From the NCBI GenBank assembly GCA_017626095.1, contig JAGAJL010000016.1:1-61410 (forward strand): 61,410 nt of DNA, written 5' to 3'. Below the pieces are notes generated by a model. It was not told the origin of the DNA, did not search any database, and saw nothing but the letters and a program-made list of their open reading frames with translations. This document shows positions 1-7,995 of this stretch, one piece after another. This stretch comes from Lachnospiraceae bacterium. Its GTDB lineage: Bacteria > Bacillota > Clostridia > Lachnospirales > Lachnospiraceae. The first letter of the stretch is position 1, and each line of letters opens with the position of its first letter. Made by a program: the position numbers and the translations under genes.

Positions 1-56
1 AGTCCATACATATCGGCTTCGGTGACGCGACTCTGTTCACTTTGGCAAAATCAAAC

Positions 57-116
57 GCGGTGCAAACGAAAGGGCAGTTTTTCTATTGTTCAAGACTGCT
101 TTTTCGTTTACACCGC
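57..116. terminator. long imperfect hairpin at left edge
   Basis: A 23-bp arm beginning GCGGTGCAAACGAAAGGGC pairs with an arm ending in TTTTTCGTTTACACCGC, with three mismatches and a loop of about 14 bases. It probably ends a transcription unit that lies outside the window. No coding frame is convincing around it. Confidence 0.45.
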
Positions 117-194
117 TATTGATTGTAGCCTAAAGAATTTTGTTGTTGTAAAGAGCGTGACAACTTCAAATATTTTCTTGTAATTATGTTTTTA

Positions 195-413
195 TCGGGT
201 ATAGGAGAAAGTGATTTGATTTCCATACCCCGTTTGCCGCTTCAAAACAAGATAAAAATGCCTAAAACAGGGTACAAGATTGAGATTTAGCCACATATAC
301 CCTGTTGCGAGCAAAAATTGCGCAAGATATTTAATTGAAACGGGGTACAGATGACAGTAATCCTTGCATATACCCCACAGGCAAGAAACCAGATAGTGGG
401 GCGTATCATCAAA
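195..413. repeat. three degenerate 73-bp tandem units with GGGTA/TACCC hairpins
   Basis: Units start near 195, 268 and 341. Each begins with (C)NGGGTAyA and carries an (at)ATACCC block about 27 bases later, so each can fold into a small hairpin; the spacing is identical in units two and three. The rest of each unit has diverged. This fills most of the 555-bp stretch before the first gene, where I see no supported coding sequence. It may be an array of protein-binding sites or a decayed end of a mobile element. Confidence 0.4.
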
Positions 414-475
414 AATGGTGGTACGTCTTTTTGAAGTTGTGACTTCACTAAAATTGCAATCGAGATAAGTTTATC

Positions 476-521
476 TTGACAATGAAAACGGTCGTTAACT
501 ATAATAAAGAAAACGCTCGTT
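476..521 (+). promoter_or_regulatory. sigma-A promoter with two AACGNNCGTT operators
   Basis: A TTGACA (476-481) and TATAAT (500-505) pair is separated by 18 bases, a near-consensus vegetative promoter. Palindromes AACGGTCGTT (487-496) and AACGCTCGTT (512-521), 25 bases apart, cover the spacer and the start point. Such placement is typical of a TetR-type repressor. The regulator that reads these sites is not identified; neither of the operators found next to the TetR genes in the window has this sequence. Confidence 0.75.
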
Positions 522-567
522 AACATATGCAGCTGCGAATTTGACCGTTTCATGAATGGAGGGAATT

Positions 568-1263
568 ATGTGTACAAGTTTTGTAGTAAATAAAAGAAAA
601 ACACTGGTAGGTTGGAACTTGGATATTCTTGATATGATACATAGAGTTCGAACTGATGATAATGGGGTTTATATTGAAATACTGGATGAAAAAGAGGGAT
701 GGCTGCCTCTGTTTGGTGCAAATTCGAGGGGGGATTTTGTGGGAATGCCTACCTGTCATCCATTTGATGAGAGGAGTAATCCGAAAGCGGACGCACCTAT
801 TTCAATGATGCTTGATATTGATTTATTGCAACAGAAGAAAACCTTTCAAGAAATAAAATCAATTGCAGAAAATGGACCAGTCTATAGTATTCCGGGTGTT
901 ACCTTCATGTCGGCACTTTCTGATAGAAATGGGAATGTGCTTCATATCATTCCGGGACAAGGATATAAATATTATGAAAAGCCCGAGTATGTGATACTTA
1001 CAAATTTTTCACCCTTCAAAGGGGATAGTGAAAAACATCCATGGATGGGAATGGATCGATATCAAACTTCGGAAGAGTTACTTTCAAAGGCTACAGAAAA
1101 TTTTGATGTAAAAGAATGTTTTGATATACTTAAGGCGTGTTCACAAGTAGTATGTCCTACTGTTGTTTCAATGGTATTTGATGTAAATGAAATGATAGTA
1201 TATTGGTGTGAAAATCGTCAGTGGGATAAAATAGAAAGTAAGAAGTTTTCCAATAGAAAGTGA
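568..1263 (+). CDS. Ntn-hydrolase, choloylglycine hydrolase-like
   Basis: This 231-residue protein begins Met-Cys-Thr-Ser, so removal of the first Met exposes Cys2 as the N-terminal nucleophile, the hallmark of the choloylglycine hydrolase / C45 branch of the Ntn hydrolases. Further family-like segments are GWNLD near residues 15-19, TNFSPF near 145, and PTVVSMVFD with a YWCENRQW tail. It is shorter than bile salt hydrolases (about 320 residues), and substrate cannot be told; an amide or N-acyl hydrolase is most likely. The start at 568 is preferred over an ATG 12 bases upstream because GGAGGG lies just before it and because it places Cys at position 2. It is driven by the double-operator promoter at 476-505. 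Confidence 0.7.
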   Translation: MCTSFVVNKRKTLVGWNLDILDMIHRVRTDDNGVYIEILDEKEGWLPLFGANSRGDFVGMPTCHPFDERSNPKADAPISMMLDIDLLQQKKTFQEIKSIAENGPVYSIPGVTFMSALSDRNGNVLHIIPGQGYKYYEKPEYVILTNFSPFKGDSEKHPWMGMDRYQTSEELLSKATENFDVKECFDILKACSQVVCPTVVSMVFDVNEMIVYWCENRQWDKIESKKFSNRK

Positions 1264-1498
1264 TTCTATTGATTTACAAAAGGATGATGTTCTGCAGATA
1301 CACTTTGAAACTGTGAAGGGATCTCTATATATGGAAATCAAAACTCCGGATGAAACTACAATTTATCGCGGAGATGGAAAGGAAACGACTGGTTTTACTG
1401 TAAATATTCCGGAAAGTGGAGTTTATGCAGTCGTTGATGAAGCACGTCGTGCAAGAGGAACGATTCATATCCAGTGTGCGCAGATTACTAATTCATAA
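1262..1498 (+). pseudogene. C-terminal beta-domain remnant without a start
   Basis: The frame reads as a compact beta-rich domain (YMEIKTPDE, GFTVNIPESGVYAVV, GTIHIQ) and ends with a normal stop. It is open upstream into the end of the Ntn hydrolase gene in another frame, and has no ribosome site before the only available start, a GTG at 1313. I read it as the tail of a lost membrane or secreted protein, left after a deletion joined it to the gene before. I cannot name the parent family. Confidence 0.45.
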
Positions 1499-1514
1499 GT
1501 TAAAAAGCTTGTTG

Positions 1515-1521
1515 GTATAAT
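1515..1521 (+). promoter_or_regulatory. extended -10 before GNAT gene
   Basis: TGGTATAAT gives an extended -10 box about 20 bases before the start codon of the next gene. No clear -35 is seen. The resulting leader would just cover the GGTGGTG ribosome site. Confidence 0.4.
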
Positions 1522-1541
1522 TTGTGAAGGTGGTGAAGCAT

Positions 1542-1994
1542 ATGCTACATATCATAGAAACTTCTATTGACAATCCTGACGCAAAAGACCTGATTTTGGA
1601 ACTAAATCATAGACTTTATCAAATCACAGGAGATGATGGAACAACGAGCTTTCATACGGAGGATGTCAAGACAGAGAAATCCTTATTTTTGATTGCCTAT
1701 TTGGATGGTGTTCCATATGGATGTGGCGCGTTAAGAAAGATATCCGATAATACCGCAGAAATAAAGCGGGTTTATGCAAGAAGAAACAATGCCGGCGTTG
1801 GAAGAGCAATTATAAATCAGTTGGAAGAAAAAGCAATTGAATTTGGATATACAAAGATACTTTTGGAAACGAGAAAGCAAAATGAACATGCGATTCATTT
1901 TTATACCCTGTGTGGGTATCTTCCGTGCCCTGCTTATGGCAAATACTGTGGAAAAGAGAATGCATATTGTTTTGAAAAGGAATTGATGAAATAA
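1542..1994 (+). CDS. GNAT family N-acetyltransferase
   Basis: A 150-residue single-domain acetyl-CoA-dependent N-acetyltransferase. Acetyl-CoA motif A reads VYARRNNAGVGRAI near residues 84-97, followed by the usual second half ILLETRKQNEHAIHFYTLCGY, where the Tyr is the common general acid position. The start at 1542 is chosen for the GGTGGTG site seven bases upstream; an in-frame GTG 18 bases earlier has none. It is the first of six intact GNATs in this part of the window. Acceptor unknown (small amine, antibiotic or protein). Confidence 0.85.
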   Translation: MLHIIETSIDNPDAKDLILELNHRLYQITGDDGTTSFHTEDVKTEKSLFLIAYLDGVPYGCGALRKISDNTAEIKRVYARRNNAGVGRAIINQLEEKAIEFGYTKILLETRKQNEHAIHFYTLCGYLPCPAYGKYCGKENAYCFEKELMK

Positions 1995-2232
1995 CTTGCA
2001 GTTTCTTGAAGAAGCAGCTACAAGAATTGTCAATTCCTATATGGTATTATGTGCGCGAGATAATGGCAGAGCAGTTGGCGTTATGCGCCTTCTTTGGGAT
2101 GGCGGATATATTGCATTTTTATCAGATGTGATTGTGGATCCGGAATCTTTTTATGAATAATTTGGCTTTTCGAGGCGTCCAAACGACAATCTGGGAGCCG
2201 GTATGGACCAATGGATTACATTTGAGGGATAG
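1995..2232 (+). pseudogene. GNAT acetyltransferase remnant, internal deletion and nonsense
   Basis: One frame first reads the N-terminal half of a GNAT (LEEAATRIVNS, ARDNGRAVGVMRLLWDGG, AFLSDVIVDPE) and then jumps to its C-terminus (FYE-stop-FGF, RRPNDNLGAGMDQW). Motif A, the acetyl-CoA loop expected between VVDPE and FYEKFGF, is absent, and the Lys codon of FYEKFGF is now TAA. Both halves are in the same frame, so an in-frame deletion of roughly 40-60 codons plus a point mutation explains it. No start codon remains. Confidence 0.75.
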
Positions 2233-2275
2233 CATATTAAAGACCGATAAGTGATTGAAGCTATGGGGAGTTATA

Positions 2276-2764
2276 ATGGAGATTAGATATGTCAATAAAA
2301 ACGATGATCCTCTTGAAATAAGCAACATATATGAAAGTAGTTGGAAATACGCATATAAGGGAATTATTCCTAAAGATTACCTTAACAGTATTCCAACGGG
2401 ACAATGGGCTAACAGTATCAATAAATTGGGCTTAAATACACTTGTTTTGACAGAACATGGGAGAATTATTGGGACTGCAAGTTTTTGCAAATCAAGATGG
2501 GAAAAGTATAGTGATTATGGTGAAGTTGTATCCATATACTTTCTGCCTGATTACATTGGAAAAGGCTATGGTAGTTTATTGCTTAAAAAATGTATGGAAG
2601 AATTAAAACAACGCGGATTTGATAAAGTGCTTTTATGGGTTTTAGAGGATAATCATAGGGCAAGAAAATTTTATGAAAAATTCGGTTTTGTCTATTCGGA
2701 AGTGTTTATGGATGATAACATCGGCGGGAAAGATGTAAGAGAGGTCTTGTATTTACTTGTTTAG
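2276..2764 (+). CDS. GNAT family N-acetyltransferase
   Basis: A 162-residue GNAT. The N-terminal segment YESSWKYAYKGIIPKDYL is typical of a large Firmicutes GNAT branch, and motif A reads PDYIGKGYGSLLL near residues 99-111. The C-terminal NHRARKFYEKFGF carries the usual active-site Tyr. The start is set at the ATG that follows GGGGAG by six bases; an upstream TTG has no ribosome site. Same strand and tight spacing with the genes on both sides suggest read-through transcription. Substrate unknown. Confidence 0.85.
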   Translation: MEIRYVNKNDDPLEISNIYESSWKYAYKGIIPKDYLNSIPTGQWANSINKLGLNTLVLTEHGRIIGTASFCKSRWEKYSDYGEVVSIYFLPDYIGKGYGSLLLKKCMEELKQRGFDKVLLWVLEDNHRARKFYEKFGFVYSEVFMDDNIGGKDVREVLYLLV

Positions 2765-2812
2765 AAAACAATGAAATTGCGGAACAAAAGAGATGTTTAG
2801 AGAGGTGAAGAA

Positions 2813-3232
2813 ATGCTTGAAATAAGATTTGTTCAATCAAAAGATAAAGAGTTTTGGTATAGTCTTGATAAGCATTTGCCAAAACAAGAATTTGATCATA
2901 AAGTTAGGGATAAAAGAGGATACGTTTTATTAGATGATAATAAACCAATAGGACTGTTAAGATATAATCTTTTTTGGGATAATACCCCTTTTTGTACAAT
3001 GTTATTTGTTGAATGGAATTATCAAGGAAAAGGTTATGGGAAAAAACTTATGGAGCATTGGGAAGCTGATATGAAATCTCAAGGATATGGTTTGCTTTTG
3101 ACATCTACACAGGTTGATGAAGAAGCACAGCATTTCTATAGAAAATTAGGATATAAAGATTGTGGTGGTTTTGTTATTGATGTTCCTGGGTATGAACAAC
3201 CAATGGAAATGTTTCTTATTAAGAGAATTTAG
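2813..3232 (+). CDS. GNAT family N-acetyltransferase
   Basis: A short 139-residue GNAT with motif A WNYQGKGYGKKLM near residues 68-80 and a C-terminal HFYRKLGY. The ribosome site AGAGGTG lies five bases before the ATG. It follows the preceding GNAT by 48 bases on the same strand. The acceptor cannot be inferred. In the 190 bases after it I see no gene. Confidence 0.85.
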   Translation: MLEIRFVQSKDKEFWYSLDKHLPKQEFDHKVRDKRGYVLLDDNKPIGLLRYNLFWDNTPFCTMLFVEWNYQGKGYGKKLMEHWEADMKSQGYGLLLTSTQVDEEAQHFYRKLGYKDCGGFVIDVPGYEQPMEMFLIKRI

Positions 3233-3447
3233 CAAAACCAATATGACCAGAATGTATATTCGCCGATAATTTCCAATTTGGCAAAAACTACTCTATATAG
3301 AAGGTAATTTGATTGTGCACAGGATTACTGGTCTGAAGGGAAAAAATTCAATCTTACATTGCTATCTGTTTTGCAGAAGACTGTTCATACGTTGTAGAAT
3401 ACTGATAGGATGAAAATTTCAAATTGAAAAATTATGGAGATGTTGCA

Positions 3448-3885
3448 ATGGTTAGAGAAGTTTATGAAAACGAATTAAGTAAAGTATTAGAATTATATTT
3501 ACATTTGCACGAGGAAACAATCCCGGAAATGTCAGAGCATTTGGAAAACACTTGGAATACGATTATGCAAGATAAAAACCATCACATTATTGTCAAGGAA
3601 ATAGATGGGAAAATAGTGTCTTCTTGCGTCTGTGTGATTATTCCAAATTTAACAAGAAATATAAGACCCTATGCGTTTATTGAAAATGTTGTTACACATT
3701 CAGATTATCGTGGAAAAGGGTATGCAACAGAATGCCTGAATTATGCAAAGAGCATAGCAGAAAACACAAACTGCTATAAAATGATGTTACTTACAGGTTC
3801 AAAGAAAGAAACGACATTGAATTTTTATGGAAATGCAGGATATAACAGTACGGATAAAACAGCTTTTATTCAATGGCTTGAATAA
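3448..3885 (+). CDS. GNAT family N-acetyltransferase
   Basis: A 145-residue GNAT. The family segment FIENVVTHSDYRGKGYATECL holds the pyrophosphate-binding loop RGKGYA near residue 93, and NFYGNAGY ends the catalytic half. The ATG at 3448 has a GGAG eight bases upstream and is preferred to the TTG 24 bases earlier. It is one of several unrelated-looking GNATs in a row, which argues for gain by transfer rather than one recent tandem duplication. Confidence 0.85.
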   Translation: MVREVYENELSKVLELYLHLHEETIPEMSEHLENTWNTIMQDKNHHIIVKEIDGKIVSSCVCVIIPNLTRNIRPYAFIENVVTHSDYRGKGYATECLNYAKSIAENTNCYKMMLLTGSKKETTLNFYGNAGYNSTDKTAFIQWLE

Positions 3886-3959
3886 TACATGAAATATGAA
3901 ATTGGCAAAATCTATCTGTTTGTGACGTTTTTTGAATAATGCGGTTGAGGAGAATATTT

Positions 3960-4433
3960 ATGAAGTTTGAACTTTTCCCTTTTAATTCTTTTCAAAGCTA
4001 TTTTTCTGCAGATGTTATAGCTTTGTATAAAGGAAAATGGCTATTGTGTATGCACAAAGAGCGTACCACTTGGGAGCATCCAAGCGGATGGATTGAAGAA
4101 GGTGAAACGCCTTTAGAAGCCGCCAAAAGAGAATTATATGAAGAAACAAGCGCAGTTTCGTTCGATATGGAACCATTATGTGACTACACGATTGACGGAG
4201 AACTGGGTGGTTATTACTACAAAGGAAATGGACAAGTGTATTTTGCAATTGTGCACTCATTAGAGGAAATACCGTCAAACAGTGAAATGGAAAAGATTGG
4301 GCTATTCGATTCACTGCCAGATGAATTAACATATCCGATTTTGCGTGACTATTTTGAAATTGCAGAACAAAAGCGGTGTTTAGAGGAAGCAAAAGTGATT
4401 GAAAGGAGAATGGAAGATGGAAAATATACTTGA
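3960..4433 (+). CDS. NUDIX hydrolase
   Basis: A 157-residue NUDIX protein that should hydrolyse a nucleoside diphosphate linked to another group. The NUDIX box GWIEEGETPLEAAKRELYEE fits G-x5-E-x7-REUxEE with the metal-binding RELYEE intact near residue 50; the last Gly of the consensus is replaced by Ser. The start at 3960 follows GAGGAG by eight bases; an in-frame ATG seven codons earlier lies before that site. It overlaps the next gene by 17 bases, which implies translational coupling. Confidence 0.85.
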   Translation: MKFELFPFNSFQSYFSADVIALYKGKWLLCMHKERTTWEHPSGWIEEGETPLEAAKRELYEETSAVSFDMEPLCDYTIDGELGGYYYKGNGQVYFAIVHSLEEIPSNSEMEKIGLFDSLPDELTYPILRDYFEIAEQKRCLEEAKVIERRMEDGKYT

Positions 4434-4734
4434 TTTTATGCAGGCGGCATTGCCGTGGATCGCAATGGGACTTTTGCTGGCAATTTTTTCTGCCAGAAGT
4501 GCCGCCAAAAAAAGGAAAAATGAGAATGAGGAAACGAGCGACGATTACGGTGCAGAAGGAATGTGTCTTGGAATGTGCATGGGCACTGCGATTGGATCCT
4601 CTTTTGGTAATAATACCGGCATAGGTATATCCCTTGGTATGTTGATTGGTCTGGCGATAGGAACCAGCATTAAAAAAGAGAAAGAGGATAAAGACAGTGA
4701 TGAAAGACAGCATAATAGCAAAACTGACATCTAA
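4417..4734 (+). CDS. small glycine-zipper membrane protein
   Basis: A 105-residue protein with one N-terminal membrane helix (about residues 9-26), a charged KKRKNENEE stretch, then a glycine-spaced hydrophobic segment (GMCLGMCMGTAIGSSFG, followed by GIGISLGMLIGLAIG). Gly every fourth residue is the pattern of glycine-zipper membrane packing. The start follows AAAGGAG and overlaps the NUDIX gene. Function unknown; it also overlaps the next gene by 35 bases, so the three are likely co-translated. Confidence 0.65.
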   Translation: MENILDFMQAALPWIAMGLLLAIFSARSAAKKRKNENEETSDDYGAEGMCLGMCMGTAIGSSFGNNTGIGISLGMLIGLAIGTSIKKEKEDKDSDERQHNSKTDI

Positions 4735-5200
4735 AGATGATAAATGTGCGTGTGCGTTTGCTGATAAAATCATCTTAGAAAGCCAGGAAACGGATGAATG
4801 GTATGAGTATTTCAATACTTTCGCGTCCTTGCTTAACCACCCAAAGTCATTGGTAAGAAATCGTGTGTTATATATTCTCGCTGCCAATGCACAGTGGGAT
4901 GAGGACAATCATTTTGATGCGATTCTTGATGATTACCTCGCTCATGTCACAGACGAAAAACCGATTACAGCAAGACAATGTATTAAGGCTCTTGCACAAG
5001 TGGGTTTGGCAAAACCCCAGTATATTCCGAAGATATTATCATGCCTGGAGAATGTTGATTTATCAAAATATAAGGACAGTATGCGCCCGCTGATTGAAAA
5101 GGATATTACAGAAACCGAAAAAGTTTTGAACTCCAAATTTATGAATTTGTTCAATTGGAATGGGGTTAACGAAAGGATAGATGTGTATGATAGAAACTGA
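4700..5200 (+). CDS. HEAT-repeat-like protein
   Basis: A 166-residue, all-helical, acidic protein with HEAT-like helices (ASLLNHPKSLVRNRVLYILAA, then PITARQCIKALAQVGLAKP). This kind of small HEAT protein usually mediates protein contacts; no catalytic motif is visible. A GTG directly before the ATG could also be the start. It overlaps the membrane protein gene before it and the GNAT gene after it, so it belongs to the same transcript. I cannot assign a role. Confidence 0.6.
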   Translation: MKDSIIAKLTSKDDKCACAFADKIILESQETDEWYEYFNTFASLLNHPKSLVRNRVLYILAANAQWDEDNHFDAILDDYLAHVTDEKPITARQCIKALAQVGLAKPQYIPKILSCLENVDLSKYKDSMRPLIEKDITETEKVLNSKFMNLFNWNGVNERIDVYDRN

Positions 5201-5729
5201 GAGACTGATACTTAGAAAATGGACTGAGGCAGATGCTGACAGCTTGTTTGAATATGCAAAGGATCCGGATGTTGGACCTATTGCAGGATGGCCACCCCAC
5301 AAGTCAATAAATGAAAGCCTTGACGTAATTCGAAATGTGCTCAATGGTGCAGAGTGTTATGCAATCTGCGAAAAATGTAGCAGGAAAGCGATTGGAGCGA
5401 TTGAGCTTAAATTGAATGGACATACGGATATGACAGAGCGAGATGATGAGTGTGAATTGGGCTATTGGCTTGGCAAAGCATTTTGGGGCAGAGGCTATAT
5501 GCCGGAAGCAGCAAGAGAAATCATTCGCCATGGATTTGAAGATATTGGCATGACTAAAATCTGGTGTGGATACTATGAAGGCAATCAGAAATCAAAAAGA
5601 GTTCAGGAAAAGGTTGGATTTATATATCATCACACATGCGAAAATGTACCGGTACCGTTGATGAATGAGGTACGAGTTGGATATACAAATGTAATGACTA
5701 AGGAACATTGGGAAGAAATACACAGGTGA
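5187..5729 (+). CDS. RimJ/RimL-type GNAT acetyltransferase
   Basis: A 180-residue GNAT of the RimJ/RimL kind: it opens MIETERLILRKWTEADADSL, has ELGYWLGKAFWGRGYMPEAA with the acetyl-CoA loop near residue 100, and NQKSKRVQEKVGF at the C-terminal half. The family acetylates N-terminal residues of ribosomal proteins or small amines; the target here is unknown. The ATG at 5187 has GAAAGGA nine bases upstream; another in-frame ATG lies two codons earlier. It overlaps the HEAT-like gene by 14 bases. Confidence 0.85.
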   Translation: MIETERLILRKWTEADADSLFEYAKDPDVGPIAGWPPHKSINESLDVIRNVLNGAECYAICEKCSRKAIGAIELKLNGHTDMTERDDECELGYWLGKAFWGRGYMPEAAREIIRHGFEDIGMTKIWCGYYEGNQKSKRVQEKVGFIYHHTCENVPVPLMNEVRVGYTNVMTKEHWEEIHR

Positions 5730-5921
5730 AAATCGTTGTTTGTCGATTTGCTCAATTCCTATTTGTGGAGATGGTTTATTAATATGTTTTGCAAATTAAA
5801 ATATGGATATATCGCGTAAACTGAAATTGTAGACCCAAAACAAGAAATGCAGTCAGTTTGGCATGACGTACCGCAAAAAGATGTAGACCCGAAACGAGAA
5901 ATGAGTATTGAAATTATTCTC

Positions 5922-5971
5922 TTTACAGAAAGAGATCAATGTGTTATTTTGCTTATAGACAACTTGTCGGT
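5922..5971 (+). promoter_or_regulatory. promoter and half-conserved operator of the tetR-MFS module
   Basis: TTTACA (5922-5927), 17 bases, TATTTT (5945-5950) form a plausible promoter. An imperfect copy of the palindrome seen before the MFS gene lies at 5955-5971, with the right arm TGTCGGT intact and the left arm matching five of seven. Upstream, a direct repeat of about 20 bases (gtAGACCCraAACrAGAAATG) occurs at 5831 and 5884; nothing else is visible in this 256-bp gap. Confidence 0.55.
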
Positions 5972-5985
5972 AAGGGGCGCGTATT

Positions 5986-6615
5986 ATGAGAATTGTAAAA
6001 GAAGCCGCCGAGCGAAGAAATGAAATTCTGGATGTGGCAGAAAGACTGTTTTGCACCAATGGATATGACAATACCAGCACAAATGATATTCTGGCAGAGA
6101 TTGGAATTGCCAGAGGGACGCTGTATTATCATTTCAAAAATAAAGAAGACATTCTGGATGCAATGATTGACCGGATCTTGGATGAAACCATTAAAAAGGC
6201 AGAGAAGATTGCACTTGATGCATCCGTGCCGGTTTTGGAGAGGCTTACAAAAACCGTGCTTGCGGCCAATGTAGATACAAAGACAGGTAGCATGATTTTA
6301 GAACAGGTTCATAAACCACAGAATGCCCTGATGCATGCAAAGATGCAGGAAAGACTGCTAAGCCGATTGATACCTCTTTTTGTCAAAATCATTGAGGATG
6401 GAATTTCTCAAAATCTGATGCAGACAGATTACCCGGAGGAAACCATGCAGATGCTTCTTTTGTATGCCAACACGGTATTTGATGATTTCATAGAATATAC
6501 TGAAGAAGAAAAAAAGAAAATGGTTCTTGCATTTATCAGCAATTCGGAAATTTTACTTCATATGGAAAAGGGAAGTATGCTTGAGGCCATGCTTCCAATG
6601 TTCTACAGAAAATAG
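5986..6615 (+). CDS. TetR/AcrR family repressor
   Basis: A 209-residue TetR-type repressor. The N-terminal helix-turn-helix (ILDVAERLFCTNGYDNTSTNDILAEIGIARGTLYYHFKNKEDIL) covers residues 14-57; the rest is a ligand-binding helical domain. It lies directly before an MFS exporter, and matching palindromes ACCGACA-N3-TGTCGGT stand before both genes, so it very likely represses itself and the exporter until a toxic compound binds. A GGGG ribosome site lies ten bases before the ATG. Confidence 0.9.
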   Translation: MRIVKEAAERRNEILDVAERLFCTNGYDNTSTNDILAEIGIARGTLYYHFKNKEDILDAMIDRILDETIKKAEKIALDASVPVLERLTKTVLAANVDTKTGSMILEQVHKPQNALMHAKMQERLLSRLIPLFVKIIEDGISQNLMQTDYPEETMQMLLLYANTVFDDFIEYTEEEKKKMVLAFISNSEILLHMEKGSMLEAMLPMFYRK

Positions 6616-6620
6616 GGCTC

Positions 6621-6649
6621 AGTAACTATTCTATTTTAGGATAGTTACT
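6621..6649 (+). terminator. terminator of the tetR gene
   Basis: AGTAACTAT and ATAGTTACT form a perfect 9-bp stem around an 11-base loop, followed by ATATTTTT. It separates the repressor from the MFS gene, which then needs its own promoter. Confidence 0.6.
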
Positions 6650-6665
6650 ATATTTTTACAACATG

Positions 6666-6682
6666 ACCGACAATCTGTCGGT
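6666..6682. promoter_or_regulatory. palindromic operator before the MFS gene
   Basis: ACCGACAATCTGTCGGT is a perfect 7+3+7 palindrome about 90 bases before the MFS start. A partial copy stands before the adjacent tetR gene, which marks it as the operator of that repressor. Confidence 0.7.
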
Positions 6683-6771
6683 TATGCGGAATAAACGAGA
6701 AATGTGAAAGAAAGTAGATTTTTCAATACTATTTGTGCTATTGGACGAAGATTGATGGAATGGAGATTAAA

Positions 6772-7995
6772 ATGAAAAAATCATATTTTAGAAAATTTAT
6801 ATTACTATGGATAGGTCAATTGATATCTGCCATAGGAGGAGGTCTTACAAGCTTTGGACTTGGCGTTTATGTTTTTGAGAAGACGGGAAGTGCAGCAGGA
6901 ATGGCGCTTGTTACCCTGTTGGGATTTCTTCCAACGCTTTTGCTTAGTGTTCCGGCGGGCGTACTGGCAGACCGGTATGACAGAAGACTTCTCATGATGC
7001 TGGGTGACGGATTTTCCGGGATAGGGGTGCTTTATATTCTGGTCTGTATGATGCGAGGTGAGGCTTCTCTGATCCATATATGTATTGGAGTATTTATTTC
7101 TGCCGTATTTTCTTCCTTGCTGGACCCGGCATACAAGGCAACCGTTTCCGACTTATTAACAGAGGATGAATATTCCAAGGCCAGTGGACTTATTTCTCTG
7201 GCGGGAAGTGCCAGATATCTGGTTTCTCCGGTGATAGCAGGGATTTTGTTGTCAGTCAGCGATGTAAAGCTTTTGTTGGTTATTGATATCTGTACATTTA
7301 TTTTAACTGTAATTTCAACATTTGCTGTAAAAAGAGGCATTAAAGCAGGAAAGTGTTTGGAGCAGATTTCCTTTAAAAAGAGCATGAAGGACGGATGGAA
7401 TGCAATCAGCAAAAAGAGAGGTGTATTATTGCTCGTTATGGTATCTTCTCTGCTGACACTTTTTATCGGTGTATTTCAGATTTTGGCGGAGCCGTTAATT
7501 TTGTCTATAGCAGATGCGAAGACACTGGGAATTGCAGAAACCATCTGTGCCAGTGGAATGTTAGTGTCAAGTCTGTATCTTGGAATCCGAGGTATTCATG
7601 GCGGATATGTAAAGGTACTCAGCCTGTCGCTGGCACTGGCAGGAGTATGTATTTTGGGTTTTGGAATATTAGAAAGTATTGTGTTTATTACGCTTTCAGG
7701 TTTTGGATTTTTTATGATGCTGCCGTTTGCAAATAATTGTCTCGACTTCTTAGTTAGAACAAATACACCGGTAGAATTGCAGGGACGTGTATGGGGCATT
7801 GTGGGATTTATGTCACAGATTGGATATGTCATTGCATATGGGTGCAGCGGGATTCTGGCTGACTGGATAGCAAAATGTGGTGGAATAAGTGTAGGAAGAG
7901 GTGCCGGGATGGTAATATCTTTTGCAGGTGTGGCACTCGTGATTGTTTCGGTAAGTATCCTGTTTGTAAAAGAAATACGGTTTTTGGAACGATAA
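6772..7995 (+). CDS. MFS transporter, drug-efflux type
   Basis: A 407-residue major facilitator protein with about 12 membrane helices. The loop between helices 2 and 3 reads GVLADRYDRRLLMMLGD, the MFS signature (GxLaDrxgrr) near residues 60-76, and the family resembles the DHA3 branch that includes macrolide exporters. It should expel a hydrophobic compound by proton antiport. The start at 6772 follows TGGAG by six bases, 13 codons inside the longest possible frame. Regulated by the TetR protein encoded upstream. Confidence 0.85.
   Translation: MKKSYFRKFILLWIGQLISAIGGGLTSFGLGVYVFEKTGSAAGMALVTLLGFLPTLLLSVPAGVLADRYDRRLLMMLGDGFSGIGVLYILVCMMRGEASLIHICIGVFISAVFSSLLDPAYKATVSDLLTEDEYSKASGLISLAGSARYLVSPVIAGILLSVSDVKLLLVIDICTFILTVISTFAVKRGIKAGKCLEQISFKKSMKDGWNAISKKRGVLLLVMVSSLLTLFIGVFQILAEPLILSIADAKTLGIAETICASGMLVSSLYLGIRGIHGGYVKVLSLSLALAGVCILGFGILESIVFITLSGFGFFMMLPFANNCLDFLVRTNTPVELQGRVWGIVGFMSQIGYVIAYGCSGILADWIAKCGGISVGRGAGMVISFAGVALVIVSVSILFVKEIRFLER

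Noticed and set aside
4015-4908. Minus-strand open frame of 297 codons
   Set aside because: It lies opposite three well-supported plus-strand genes, has low-complexity composition and no ribosome site.
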